Assembly: GCA_028386065.3 (NCBI GenBank)
Contig: JAKUCV010000920.1
Span: 1 to 64,000 of the forward strand
Origin: Turnera subulata
Taxonomy: Eukaryota; Streptophyta; Magnoliopsida; Malpighiales; Passifloraceae
DNA length: 64,000 nt
Direction: 5' to 3'
Part shown: one piece after another, positions 50,343 through 61,509 of the stretch
Layout of the letters: the number at the start of each line of letters is the position of its first letter
How positions within the stretch are numbered: position 1 is the first letter of the stretch
Notes under the pieces: model-generated
Told to the model about the DNA's origin: nothing
Seen by the model: the letters and a program-made list of their open reading frames with translations, nothing else
The model's database searches: none
Program-made: the position numbers and the translations under genes

Positions 50343-50356
50343 TTCGACAAAAAAAA
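50343..50356 (+). mobile_element. Extremely short LINE stub (TTCGAC plus A-run) with target duplication
   Basis: AATTAATATGGTTGGT is present at 50,327-50,342 and again at 50,357-50,372. The bases between are TTCGAC followed by A residues. The ORF1-only LINE at 31,178 ends TTTCGACC plus A, so this is best read as an insertion cut back to the last six bases of such a LINE. Confidence 0.65.
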
Positions 50357-50783
50357 AATTAATATGGTTGGTATAATTATTCGCTAAGGATAAACCGTGT
50401 CTAATATCTTTTTTGAACGTAATTTATTGCGTGAATAAACCATGTAAACTAAAGTATTGGACAAGCTTTTAATTATCTCCGTGTATATTGTGATGTTAGT
50501 TAATTGTCAGTACATGATTCTTTTTTCTATGCTGCTTTTCGGTGCTTCCTTTTGTATGTGGCTTATAATTGCCTTTGCCTCCTCTACTGGGTTTACTTTT
50601 CAGTTTTGGTTTTAGCTTAGCTGTCTCTTCTTCAATAATTTCCCTAAATAAAACCAACGCTGCTATAACGCGTTTTCATGCTCCGCAATACACACCCTCT
50701 CACCGGAGGAGATATCATCACTACTAAGGCTTAGTTTGGGAGCAAATTATGGGGGAAAGAAAATGAGAAGAAAGAAAATGAGA

Positions 50784-52899
50784 AAAAAAAAATTCGGAAG
50801 AACACATAAACTTATATTGAGAATAGTAGAGTTTTGAATACATGCCCAGATTGCCCAGCTATATAGGGACAGACAATTATCACAGACTAAATTTAGCCAG
50901 AACAAATAACCCTTAAACGGTTAACATAGCAAAATTAGTAGTACATAAAATCCGAAACAGAATAACAGTCAATACATCATAGAAGCATTGCAGCCTTAGA
51001 CTTGTAGGCATGACTTCTGAACAGAGCATTCCATGGTGCTGAAAGAGAATTGACAAAGAGGCACCATAACCTTTACTTAGCGTAAAGATGTCCACCAAAG
51101 AACCGAGGTTCCCTCTATCCTTTAAAGAGGTCGGTAGTTTGCACAAGTAGTGACCCTTGTTCATTGCCCTGTCTGCACAATTCTAAAGCTGAAGCAAGAA
51201 CAAAAGATGTTAGTAAAGCATTTATTGCCATAGACCCTAGGAAGTCACCAGAGATCTTAGAACCAAGATAATCAATCAGGGTTAACACAAAAGGCTGAAA
51301 CAAGTTCAGCTGTGGCAAAAAAATGCTAATCCTCGTATAGTAAAAGAGGCAAGCATCACCCTTCACACTAAGGTGACAAAATAGGCCTCGCATCTTGGTC
51401 ATACAACCAATATTCGAGCCTGTCGACATCCTTCACTTGATGGGGTAACCTGCTGGCGATGCCGAAGGCTCCCAAGGATCCCCGAAAGGTATTGGCACCA
51501 CCACATCTATTCCATCATTATAGCACTCCCCATTCCCGTGCGCCTTGACCCAATCATCCGCAGAGGCATAGTATTGTACCGGAGTGGATCGCGCCAGCCT
51601 TTTCCATGATGGTTTGGAAGTTGAGGTATGCACGGTGTATTGCTGCCCAACTCCTCCACAATCTCAGCCACAGTCTGAATTACGGTTGCATGGTGTTTTC
51701 GAACTGAATCATGAACGGGTGATGAGGGATCTAGACCAACTTTCCTCTTCTGTTGACTATTACCCAGTTCAGAGGCAGTAGAGGGTACCGTCTTACCCCT
51801 CAGAGCTTCTGATTCAGCGGCTGCTTGAGAATCCTCAACCTCTTTCGGGGCTCTAAGAATTGTCTTTGCAAAAGATTTCTGCCCGGGGTAAAGCTTGCCG
51901 TAAACTTTTTTGGCGCGCATCCAAGGACCGTAGCTGTCTCCCTCAGGCAATTCCTTGCCCTCATTTGTGCGTTAAGCTCTCTTGCACTTGTATGTGGCAT
52001 ACGAAATCAATCCACACCTGAAATAGAACTCACCCAATCTCTCATATTTAAACTTAAGCCAGATTTCCTTACCCTTGATGTCTAGGACATGTACTCTAGG
52101 CCGTAAAGGCTGAGCAACGTCAAATTCGATCCTTGCCCTGACAAAACCCTGCCAACCTAGCACATTTTCGAGAGAGTGTTCATAATGTAGAAAAATAGGG
52201 AAAGCATCTCCCAATCGAACAATCTTGGCCCTAGTAAGTAGTTCCGAGGGAATGTCATGAATTTGTACCCAGAAGTGGGATAGTCTAAAGGGTACCTGGC
52301 CTAAGATGAAATTTTCGGTCCAAGGCTTAAGACAGAAGTGCAGGTTTGAAACCAACCAAGGATATCCCTTTAAGACATGCTTGCAATCTTCCTCATGCTC
52401 AAAGCCAATCAAGACTATATTATTGGGTTTAGGAATTACCCGAAATTTTCCTTTGATGTACCAAATCTCATTTATCTGGTTGTAAATCTGGCTAGGAGTG
52501 AGTCTCCTCTCAGCGAATACTTTACTGGCCACGTAAGTCCGTGCTACTAGAGCACCCAAGCTTGTTTCTTCAGGGAGATCGAGCTGTTCTTGAGACGCGC
52601 CAAGATCTATTACCAGATGAGTTGAACTAGACATACTCGTTGTTTATAATCGAAACAGTGACTTGAAATTCCCCCGAAATTCCCCCAAAATTCACTCATA
52701 CTCGGGAAAACAGGTAGGGAGGGGAGAGGATATGAATTGAAATAAACACTAAGATAGTAGCAGTGCGAAGAAGATTAACGGGGGTTGAGAGACGGGGCGA
52801 CAGGCGGTGGCGAGAAAAGAGATGGAGAGACTAGGGTTGAGAGTATTTTCACGGCGGTTTAAATGGTTTTTTGGGTTAACGTAAAATAAAATCCTTTTA
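50784..52899 (-). mobile_element. Second ORF1-only LINE derivative (decayed)
   Basis: On the minus strand it has a 5' UTR of about 270 bases, a broken ORF1 (about 52,634-51,440) and about 650 bases of 3' sequence with no ORF2. ATGAGAAGAA is found at 50,774-50,783 and, once the solo LTR is removed, again across 52,900-52,906/55,635 onward, suggesting a target duplication. A poly-A tail at the expected left end is not evident, so the left boundary is uncertain. Confidence 0.55.
51440..52634 (-). pseudogene. LINE ORF1 (DUF4283) with damaged zinc knuckle
   Basis: The 220-aa N-terminal part reads a DUF4283 domain (KGYPWLVSNLHFCLKPWTEN, then FWVQIHDIPSELLTRAKIV) followed by a zinc-knuckle remnant FYFRCGLISYATYKC. 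The first cysteine is R-preceded F/Y and the histidine is Y, so ligands are missing. The frame then breaks near 51,970 and resumes at 51,950-51,507 with a charged tail. It cannot be made whole without a frameshift. Confidence 0.75.
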
Positions 52900-52906
52900 T
52901 GAGAAG

Positions 52907-55634
52907 TGTAACAGCCCAGGTAAAAATTTCATTTTTACCGGGACTGTTTAAGTTAATGTACAGTAAATTACCATTGATTTTTAATCTTGGGTAATTAAAT
53001 TATGGTAAATCGAGCCTTGAATTCTGAAACCAAGCATAGTCCTACGCTCGGGATTTTTCTGCGGATTTTACGGACCAAGTTGGGATTTTTCCGGGTCCGG
53101 GAATCTTCGGAAAAAGCCGGGTTTATTCTCGAATTATCGGACCAGAAATAAGATAAGTGGGTATACTGGATATTTTCTGGTCCAGGTGGGCCACACTTCA
53201 CATGCAGCATAGTAACTGCATAATTGAAGTTCAATTATTCAGCCGCCAATTCCTATTCAGCCTGTGACTTATCAATAACTATGTTGTCTATAAAATTATT
53301 CTTCATCTGCCACTCTATGCACGCCATCACCAACTTCACCTTCTCTTCCTTCCCTGCAAATCACTTCCTACAATTCTTTTGAAAGGAAAAAAAAAAAAAA
53401 CAAAACAAACAACAAACACAACACACATCAGCCCACACGCCGTCGTTTTATCCACAAACCCCACCCCCATTTATTTTTCCTTTTCTTTTCCTTCACTGCC
53501 GCCACCGGTCACCTCCCCACTGCCGCCGCCCAACACCACCACCTACACCCTCCTCCCCTCTCCTTCCTCTCTTCCTCGCCGGCCGCCCTCCCTGCAAAAC
53601 GCCTCGCCGCCGCCCTCTTCTCCTTCTCCACCGCGACCGGCCACCCCTCCTTCCTCCTTTCCTCCTAGTCGCGACAGCAAGCCGTCACTGCCCGAGGAAG
53701 ACGAGCGGCCTCTGCTCCCCGCGCCGCCTTCCTCCTGGTGCTCGCCCTCTCCGTCCGTCGCTCGCGCCGTCCCGTCGTTGCAGGTGAGCACGACCCGGTT
53801 GGAAGAGGCTCGACCCGGATGTATAGCATGGGTCGCGGGTCGGGCTGGAGCTTTTGATTTGGATAGTGTTTATGGGCTGGAATCATGGGCTCGCTGGGCC
53901 TGGGCGCGGGCCTGTCCACACGGGCCTTGGTCTGCCTGGGCTTGGCTCTGGGCTTGATGGTTTGGGCTTAGCTTTGGCCCAGCCCGATTTTAAAAAAAAG
54001 AAATAGGAAGAAAATAAAATCTGGGAAAGAGAAATAAAATGGAAGAAAATAAAAATGAGGTTTGGAAAATATATTATGGAATGGAAAATAAATATTATGA
54101 GGAGATAATTTTGGGAACTAATATATGGTATGGAAGAAAAATAATAATTTGAAGAAATAATATTTTGGAAAGTACATACTTATAGAAAAATTATGGAAAG
54201 GGTATTATCAAGGTAATAAAATACCGGAATAATACCCGGGTATAGGGTAAATATAGAATAGTATTTTGGGCACTTGGAAATAAATGGTGAATGATGATAA
54301 TAATGTAAATTAATCCGGGAGAGTAACCTAGCCGAGGTTATATTTAATTTACGGTATACAGTATTAGCATGACATTTGCATACCATCTTATATGTGCATA
54401 TTATTGATTGATATAGGAGTTGATAACGAACCATTTGCTGAGGAACCGGACTTGGAACTTGCTGAACAATTTCATAGTTGATATCGGCTAAGGTGAGGAT
54501 GGATAACCCTTGTTATGTTGCCTGTAATACTTTGTGTGCCTTGTTGTTCGATTGAACAGCTGAATTGCTGATTGTTGGTTGAATACCTGTTGTGAATATT
54601 ATTGTTACTTTGGACTGTGGTATTGATTCTGTGGATATTATGCTGAGATTGATGTTGAACTATTGACTGTGGAAATTGTGAAAAAGAAATTGGAATTGGA
54701 ATTGGAATTGATTTGAGATGTTGATATAATTGTCATGTGGAAAGTAGCGGTACGACCCGATGGTTTGAAAATTAGTTCTGGGATGCTATGGTCGGTTTTT
54801 GGTTTGGTTGGCCCGTCATACCTGTGGTTAGGGTATACCGAATACCCAGTGGCTCGGATATGCCGAATATCCGCGGTGGCTCGGATATGCCGAATATCCG
54901 CAGTGGCTCAGATATGCCGAATATCTGGTTGGCATGACGTCGCCTGAGGTTGGGGTATACCGAATACCCAGTGGCTCGGATATGCCGAATATCCGCGGTG
55001 GCTCGGGTATGCCGAATATCCGGTTGATCTGATATGTGGATTGGTTCTTGACCTAGCATCCGGAATTAATTGATTACCAGGTACGACCCTAGCTTGTCCA
55101 GTGACGGGGGCCCGGAAGATAAAATTGATAATAATAATTAAGCATTCTTTTGGCCTTGGTTCAGTTGTTGATATGTTGTTGCTTATCTGTGTTTGCTTTT
55201 AAGTATTACGGTTGCTTGCATATCACTGTTTATCCTTGGTCGGTGAGCACTTCGGACTCACCCCTCGCCTGCGGGGTTTCATCCCGTAGGATAAGCTGTT
55301 TCCGTAGTTCAGGTACGACGTTCGTTGGCTGCTGCTTTCTTCTCCACCTGACTCCGGATCCATACCACCGTTGCACGTGCATAAGTCTTCCGCTGCTATT
55401 CTATTGCTTATGTTGCTGTATTGCTGAATTCCTGTGATATGTATATTACTGATACTATCTGCTGCTGCTGAGAGCACTGTGTTGGGTGTGAATAATGGTC
55501 CCCGACTGTGGGTGACAGTTGTATTGATAGTTGTTATTGTATGATATTTGTACGTTGTACTGTCTGTTCTATCATTGTGAATAGTTTCGGCACGTGTTTA
55601 CTGTGTTACGGTAAATACGGGTCGGGGCGCTTCA
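52907..55634 (+). mobile_element. Solo LTR (2728 bp) with 5-bp target duplication AGAAG
   Basis: It begins TGTAACAGCCCAGG and ends GGGGCGCTTCA. AGAAG lies directly on both sides (52,902-52,906 and 55,635-55,639). It is homologous to the LTR at 4428-7418: the same start hairpin (52,919-52,939), GC-rich segment with a splice donor (CAG/GTGAGC, 53,784), palindrome-array position, double-hairpin block (55,242-55,290) and end block. The perfect short duplication shows it formed by recombination between the LTRs of one inserted element. The proline-rich frames inside (53,379-53,957) are LTR sequence and not a gene. Confidence 0.95.
54831..55022 (+). repeat. Array of seven CGGATATGCCGAATATCCG palindromes
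   Basis: Units at 54831-54847, 54855-54873, 54882-54900, 54909-54927, 54953-54969, 54977-54995 and 55004-55022. Arms vary in step: CGGATAT/ATATCCG, CAGATAT/ATATCTG, GGGTAT/ATACCC. The linker is GTGGCT or CGGTGGCT. It occupies the same place in the LTR as the GGGATGTNNATCCC array of the other element. Confidence 0.95.
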
Positions 55635-56854
55635 AGAAGAATGAAAGAGAGGGTAGAATTTTGTATTCCCTTCACTTGTTTGGAATGATGGAGAGAATGA
55701 TAAAAATATAAAGGATGTTAAATGCATAAATTTAAAAAATTATCTATAAATCCTTATGTAAAATTAAATAATGTCTTAATTAAGGGATAAAATAGTCAAT
55801 ATTATAAAAAGGTGAAATTTTTCCACTCATTTCTCTCCCATTCTCCCCCATTTGGAGAGATTGGTGGGTTTGGGAGAAAATTTTCTCTTCAAATTCTTTC
55901 TCTCCTTCATTCTCTCCATTTCCCAAACGAGAGAATGGGTGTTTATTCCCCTCATTTCTCCCATCCCATTCTTTCTCCTCGCTTGCCTCTCTTCCCAAAC
56001 TGAGCCTACCAGTCTTCAATAATTTTATGCATTCTTATGGCCCATACTTCCATCATTAAACAAATTTTATTGGGTTTTGGGATTTATGATATCCCATACT
56101 TTAGTTTGTAACATCCTTATAAACCTACTTCTCTTAGTCACGATCATGTATTTTGAAGTTTCTAATGTGTTTCAATCATATATTACAAAGCTTTTATCTC
56201 TCTGTTGCAGAACATACTTCTTTTTTGAGATTTGTGGAGCCTCAATATGTCTCTATTCCTTTAAAAATATTACAAATCTCAAATATCAACCTCAAGCTAT
56301 TGGATTAGCAATTATGGAATTTTTGACATTTTATCTTGTAATAAATTTTAATGCTTTTGTGTTTATCTTGGCTGATGTGTTGATATATCTCTATGTATTG
56401 TTTTCAAAATGGAATCTACCTTCTGTTTATCAAAAAAAAATTGTCGTGTCGTCCTCTAAATGATGTTAAAAATTATGTGACACCACGTCATATAGCATGC
56501 CTGCCCTAGTGCTCGAGATATTATTGGAACTAAAATTTAGGTGGCAAATTGTCAAAAAAACAAAGTTGGGTGGTGATTTGTTTTGATACTAAATGCACAG
56601 GTGTAAAATGTAATTAACCCTGCTGCCATCCCAATCATATTGCCGTTTGTAATCCAAACAAGAGCCCCCATGCTTCGCCTATGCTCCCTCATGCATGGGC
56701 TATTCTACTGGAAAAAAACCCAGGGAAATTAGAAGCAAACCTTTAGCTGCAGGCCTCAAAATTCTTGCAGATTTTGCTAAAAAATCTGCCTGCGGCTCTG
56801 TTTGATTTCATAATTACAAAATAAACTATATACAAAGGACTCTTATTCTCACAT

Positions 56855-57030
56855 TCATCTTTTAAACCACCCAGGTGAGGCATTGCCATACATAAACCAT
56901 AGCGGAGCATCACGCAATGAGCCAGCTTGAAATCCAGATTCTGCTGCAGCTCCGTTAACAACCTTGTAGCCCAATTCATAATCTTTGTCGGATGAATCGA
57001 TTGAGACGTTTTCAAATAAAGCCCTGTTCC
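56855..57030 (-). other. Possible exon relic, unknown protein
   Basis: A minus-strand frame reads LFENVSIDSSDKDYELGYKV, then VNGAAAESGFQAGSLRDAPL and WFMYGNASPGWFKR before a stop at 56,855. Its amino-acid composition looks protein-like, unlike the competing frames here. There is no ATG and an upstream stop. I do not recognise the family; it may be a last exon or a gene fragment carried by a TE. Confidence 0.3.
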
Positions 57031-57072
57031 TGCACTTCTATATTCTCAACATATATAGAAATGCAGGAACAG
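57024..57072. repeat. Near-perfect 49-base hairpin
   Basis: CTGTTCCTGCACTTCTATAT pairs with ATATAGAAATGCAGGAACAG with one mismatch (19 of 20 pairs) and a 9-base loop. Confidence 0.85.
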
Positions 57073-58173
57073 AGAAGCCATTCTATGATTCTTTCATGAG
57101 GGAAATATTCCAAAATAAAATCATCAACCCCCCAAACAAGAAGCCATTCTATGATTCTTTCCCACCACGGCTAAAACTCCGAAAACCATCCTCCAAATCC
57201 AAAAGGAACATATACAAAACCAAGTTGTCTTTGAATGGCTACAGAAAAATAACATATGCTGCAACGATCCATCCTCAATTCAGGTACCGAATTAAATTGA
57301 AGTATTTAGCAATTCCAGTATCGAATTCAATATGAAAATTATCTTTTACGAGGATTTTGTAGGTACTGGATGAGACTGGGCAATGTTTTATATTTTGGCA
57401 TGCTATGCTATATATACCAAAAAAAACCCTTCTCATCTCTTATTTAAATGCATTAAGAATTTGTTTGCACTCTTTTGGAGAATCAGCATCCAACATGAGA
57501 CCTGCTGGCAAAGAAAGCAATTCGGGTTGAAGATGAGCTTCAACTACTACATTTTGTATGGTATAGCTGTTAGCTTATGCATGAGGATCTGTTAATAGGC
57601 AGTCCTAGATGCTGGAGCACAAGGTCATATAGCACGGCTTAAATTAAATCACTGTGGTCCATCTCCTAAACTCCCCCAATTTCACAGTCTAAATCCTTGC
57701 TCCGGTTTCTTGCCTTCTCCAAGCAAGTGTCTTTCCGATAATCATAAATTTTAACACGTGGCCATAGATGAATGGGTAGATAAATTGCGTGATTTGGGTA
57801 GAAGTATTTTGCACCACGGATGACAGAACCTTTATTACAAACTTTTATTTTGGCAGGGTCGCGTTATTTGTTTCCATGGCCACAAATATTGTGGAGAAAC
57901 TGGAAATTTCCAAGTCAGCTGACTTTTAAGCTTCTGTGTCAAAAAATAATGGAAATAAAATACCACACCATTTTTTTTTTGATACAACAAATACCATACC
58001 ATTCCCTGCAATATTTCTGTACCAGTCGACCGATTGCTTCTTGTGTTTCTAATTTTAAAAGAAACGGTATGTCCTTGTATATCCCCTAATTTTGAAACAC
58101 AAACGAGAATACCCCCTTCCTTTATAAATTGATATTCTCTTTTCAACGACAAAACAACACCTTAGTCTAAATT

Positions 58174-58528
58174 AGGGGTGTAAACAAGCCGAGCCAGTTC
58201 GTGAGCTGTTCGAGATCGGTTCGGTGAAAGTTCGTATTCGGCTCGACATTATCGAGCTCGAGCCGAATTCGAGCCGAGCTTTTATATCAAACGAGCCGAG
58301 CTCGAGCTTGGTAGTATTTGGCTCGCTAAGCTCGCGAGCTTTATCGAGTCTTATCAAATTAGTATATTTTACCGAGCCTTGTCAAATTAAATAAACATTT
58401 TTTTTTCGAGCCGAGCCGAGCCCATACTTTGAAGCTCGGTCGAGCTTGAGCCGAACTCGAGCTCAATAATTTTTTTTCGAGGTCGAGCCGAGCCTACCTA
58501 TATTCGGGCTCGGCTCGATTACACCCCT
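58174..58528. mobile_element. 355-bp TIR element rich in GAGCCGAGC words, 10-bp duplication
   Basis: It begins AGGGGTGTAA and ends TTACACCCCT, with AGTCTAAATT directly on both sides (58,164-58,173 and 58,529-58,538). The interior is made of GAGCCGAG and GAGCTCGAGC words in both orientations and can fold extensively. The 10-bp duplication points to a MULE-like or related non-autonomous element; no coding capacity. Confidence 0.9.
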
Positions 58529-58538
58529 AGTCTAAATT

Positions 58539-58902
58539 CACAGACTTAATTCCAACATCGTCCCACTTGAAGAGGTAGTATAAAATTGGTATAAATTCTT
58601 TTTACTGAATATGATCAACACATACTAAATCATACTGATTTACTGTTTGAGTTAAAAAAAAATATTGATGTATGGCCAATTTTACAAGTAACCCTCCAAT
58701 TTATAATGGACAAGACCAACATGAAAACTGATTCCTTGAAAATTACTCACAATTTTTAAACTCAAACCACCCTCAATTTTATTATTAGGATTGAACCTAT
58801 AATTCCTTAAATGAAAATAATTTTGTAAAAAAATATCACAAGTAGCGTTGGTGGGGTGCAATTTTTTTGAAACGATATCACCCATCGTCTTTCTTGGTGG
58901 TA
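58539..58902. other. AT-rich spacer between two TIR elements
   Basis: No gene or repeat recognised. Confidence 0.5.
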
Positions 58903-58911
58903 TTTTTTATA

Positions 58912-60119
58912 GGTGAATGATTCGGTGCTACCCCTTAATGGGTATGCACCCATGCATACCCCATGTGTCGCGTTTTGATAGGCCCATGTGTCATTTTTTT
59001 TCCACCTTGAAAAATTTAAAATCATTTTAGATAAATATATTTTTCTTTTTATTAGGCCCCTGATTTTTTTAACATTGTAAAATATACCCTCATATACTCA
59101 TATATTCTTCCCAGTTTGATAACATAATAACTCTATTGATTTGAAAACAAGTCACAATTTAAATAAATAGAAAACACATATCGGCCGGTTCCTCATAGAA
59201 ATAAAAAAATAAAAGAAAACATTACTACTTAAACCATAATTTTTTCTCCAGTTATTGAAATCCCCAATACCCCCCAATCCCTCAACCCCTAACCACCCAA
59301 TCTGATAACAGAACAAACTGCGTTACTTTTTTACTCAATTATAACAAATTTAAAATCCTCAATACCTAATTCCCCAATCCCCTCTCCTCCCTTCTCTTCA
59401 ATCTCCTCCTTTCTCATCCGATAAGGTGATATGTTTTTCTCATTGATACCTGGGATTGTATGAATTCTCCTGTCAAAGAATTGCTATTGTGATCCGCCAC
59501 AAGCACTACCTTCTCAGGGATTTGATGATTTTGCAACTTGGTTCGATTGGGTGATTATACTCCTAGGCTTTTGTGGGGATTATCCATGGGATATACAGCA
59601 TTCACTACTGGGAAACCATGGTGGTTTGGTGGTTTATTCAAATGGTTGAAAGAAAGCAAAAGACTAGAAGACCAAACGCAAGAATCAAGACGTAGAAGAA
59701 GAAGCAACTTGCCCAGAATTCGAATAATGCCACAATTGCTTTTCTCAAAATCAAACTGTAAAAAATAATTGGGAATGGGGCATTAGAGATTTTAAATTTG
59801 TTATAACTGGGAAAAAAATAATGGATTAATTTTAGTCATGATTTTTGAAAATTTTTCTTTTAACGAGAAGGCAATATGTTTTTCTTTTCTATTTTAAATC
59901 GTAATGTTTTTTTATTTAACAAAAGTTGGTTTCGATGTTAGGGTGTATTTAATAATTTTTTAAAAAATCAGGGGCCTAATAAAAAGAAAAATATATTTAT
60001 CTAAAAAGATTTTAAATTTTACAAGGTGGAAAAAATATGACACATGGCCCTATTAAAGCGCGACACATGGGGTATGCATGGGTGCATACCCATTAAGGGG
60101 CAGCACCGAATCATTCACC
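58912..60119. mobile_element. 1.2-kb MULE-like element with perfect 9-bp duplication
   Basis: Flanked by TTTTTTATA at 58,903-58,911 and 60,120-60,128. Ends GGTGAATGATTCGGTGCTAC and its inverted copy; the arms match well over about 190 bases and less well further in, where ATAACAAATTTAAAATC is again inverted at about 59,340 and 59,800. The core (about 59,400-59,760) is less AT-rich and has a 76-aa frame (59,538-59,768) with tryptophans and a basic tail; it may be a captured host fragment, but I cannot name it. No transposase is present. Confidence 0.92.
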
Positions 60120-60128
60120 TTTTTTATA

Positions 60129-61509
60129 ACCATTATAAAAGCTGATTGAGTCCGGTTATATGTCCTGACCTTGGACTTGGACTAAGAGAATCTTGCCTTG
60201 TGACAAAAAAAAAAAAGAATCTTGCCTTAACTTAATTTTTTTTTTTAAAAAAAAGATTAGAAAAGATATGTCTTCATAGTGTAACGAATTACGTCCAAAA
60301 TTCTTCACTCTCAAACTTTTTTGCTCTCTAACAAATTGCAAGTTGTAAAAATTATTTTAGTGATCTCGAAGTAGATAAGATATCAAAACGAAAAGAAGTA
60401 GATAAGATGTAATCTCCAAATAGGATAGAAACTCTATAATTCTTGCATCTCTCACGACACCTATACAAATTCCTGAAAACACAAAGAAAAACTTATCAAT
60501 GTGATAAATAACAAAACCTAATAATACAAATTAAAGCCCATTAATTATGAAATGCATGTATGATTCATTCTCAAAAAAGAAAAATGCACGTATGATAAAA
60601 ACAAGACCAGCTTGTATATATTATTTTGTGCATTTTTCTTTTGGTTACCAATCCGAGTTTCTTTTAGCTCTTCAAGTTCAAACTAGGGCAGTGTTATTTA
60701 AGCTACCTTTCATAGGTTATTTTGTTGTTATTTGCGCTGTATATCTATATTTTTCTTTATTTCTGATCGAGATTATAAAGCTCTGTTAGGATTTGAACAG
60801 TTTATTTTATGTAAAAAAGATAATATTAGGAAGTTGATGGAGAGGGAGGAGGTTTCTGAGAAAAAAAAAAAAAACGGACTAAGAAGAAAAAGAAAGAAAA
60901 AGAAGAAGGAAGTGGCTACATTTGTGCCAGCAATATTTTGATTTTTGACCTTATCCTCCCTTCAAAAAACATTTTTGTGGCAAGCGTGATTATAAATTGA
61001 TAATACGAGCCGAAATCATTGACAATAACCTATCAACACTATATAACGACAGCCATTTGAAAGGAGAAGGCAGAGAAAAGCCAAAATGATTTTAACCTTA
61101 AAAAAATATATAAGGCCAAAAAACATAAAAGAAGGAATTTTGTTGATTGAAGAAATAAATTTCTGATGGACGATGTTTTTTTAAACTTTTGTGTAACATT
61201 TTATAGAAAAAGGGAAAATAAGATAGAATAAAACTACTCCCCAACACACAACCTCATACAATCTTTACATGGCCTAGTAATAGAGCTCCTCCACGGATAG
61301 CCAGATACTCTTTCTCTGTGTGTTGTCTTCACAGAGACAAGAGTCCCTTAACCGCCAAACTCCCAAGACATAAACTCTAGCACTTTCCCTGAAAAAGGAT
61401 TATTAGTTTAGTACAACTAGTACTTGCAATACCCACAGGTTCCTCACAATCCCTTCTTTGCCTCTTTTGGTTTTGGTCTTCTTCCACCCATTTCCATACC
61501 AACCAGAAC
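60129..61509. other. AT-rich spacer and ABCF5 upstream region
   Basis: AT-rich with poly-A and poly-T runs. Short frames at 60,547-60,941 are not supported as genes. The last 200 bases are CT-rich and probably contain the ABCF5 leader. Confidence 0.5.

Larger units (their letters stand above)
50728..56006. mobile_element. MITE-like element split by nested insertions
   Basis: The left end GGCTTAGTTTGGGAGCA and right end CTTCCCAAACTGAGCC form an inverted pair (GGCTYAGTTTGGGA). Left part 50,728-50,783 and right part from 55,635 to 56,006 would join through GAGAAGAATGAAAGAG. The 4.85 kb between them is a LINE derivative plus a solo LTR. Flanking trinucleotides TAA and TAC are only a partial match for a PIF/Harbinger-type duplication. 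Confidence 0.55.
56008..58163. other. AT-rich spacer with a hairpin and a possible exon relic
   Basis: A near-perfect 49-base hairpin lies at 57,024-57,072. A 21-base direct repeat AAGCCATTCTATGATTCTTTC occurs at about 57,076 and 57,140. A minus-strand frame at about 56,855-57,030 is described separately. Nothing else is recognised. Confidence 0.45.

Noticed and set aside
53379..53957. 192-aa Pro/Ser-rich frame
   Set aside because: It lies wholly in the solo LTR leader-like segment; a similar GC-rich segment is in the other LTR.
60547..60941. Two short plus-strand frames with hydrophobic residues
   Set aside because: AT-rich sequence gives F, L and I runs; no start context or homology recognised.
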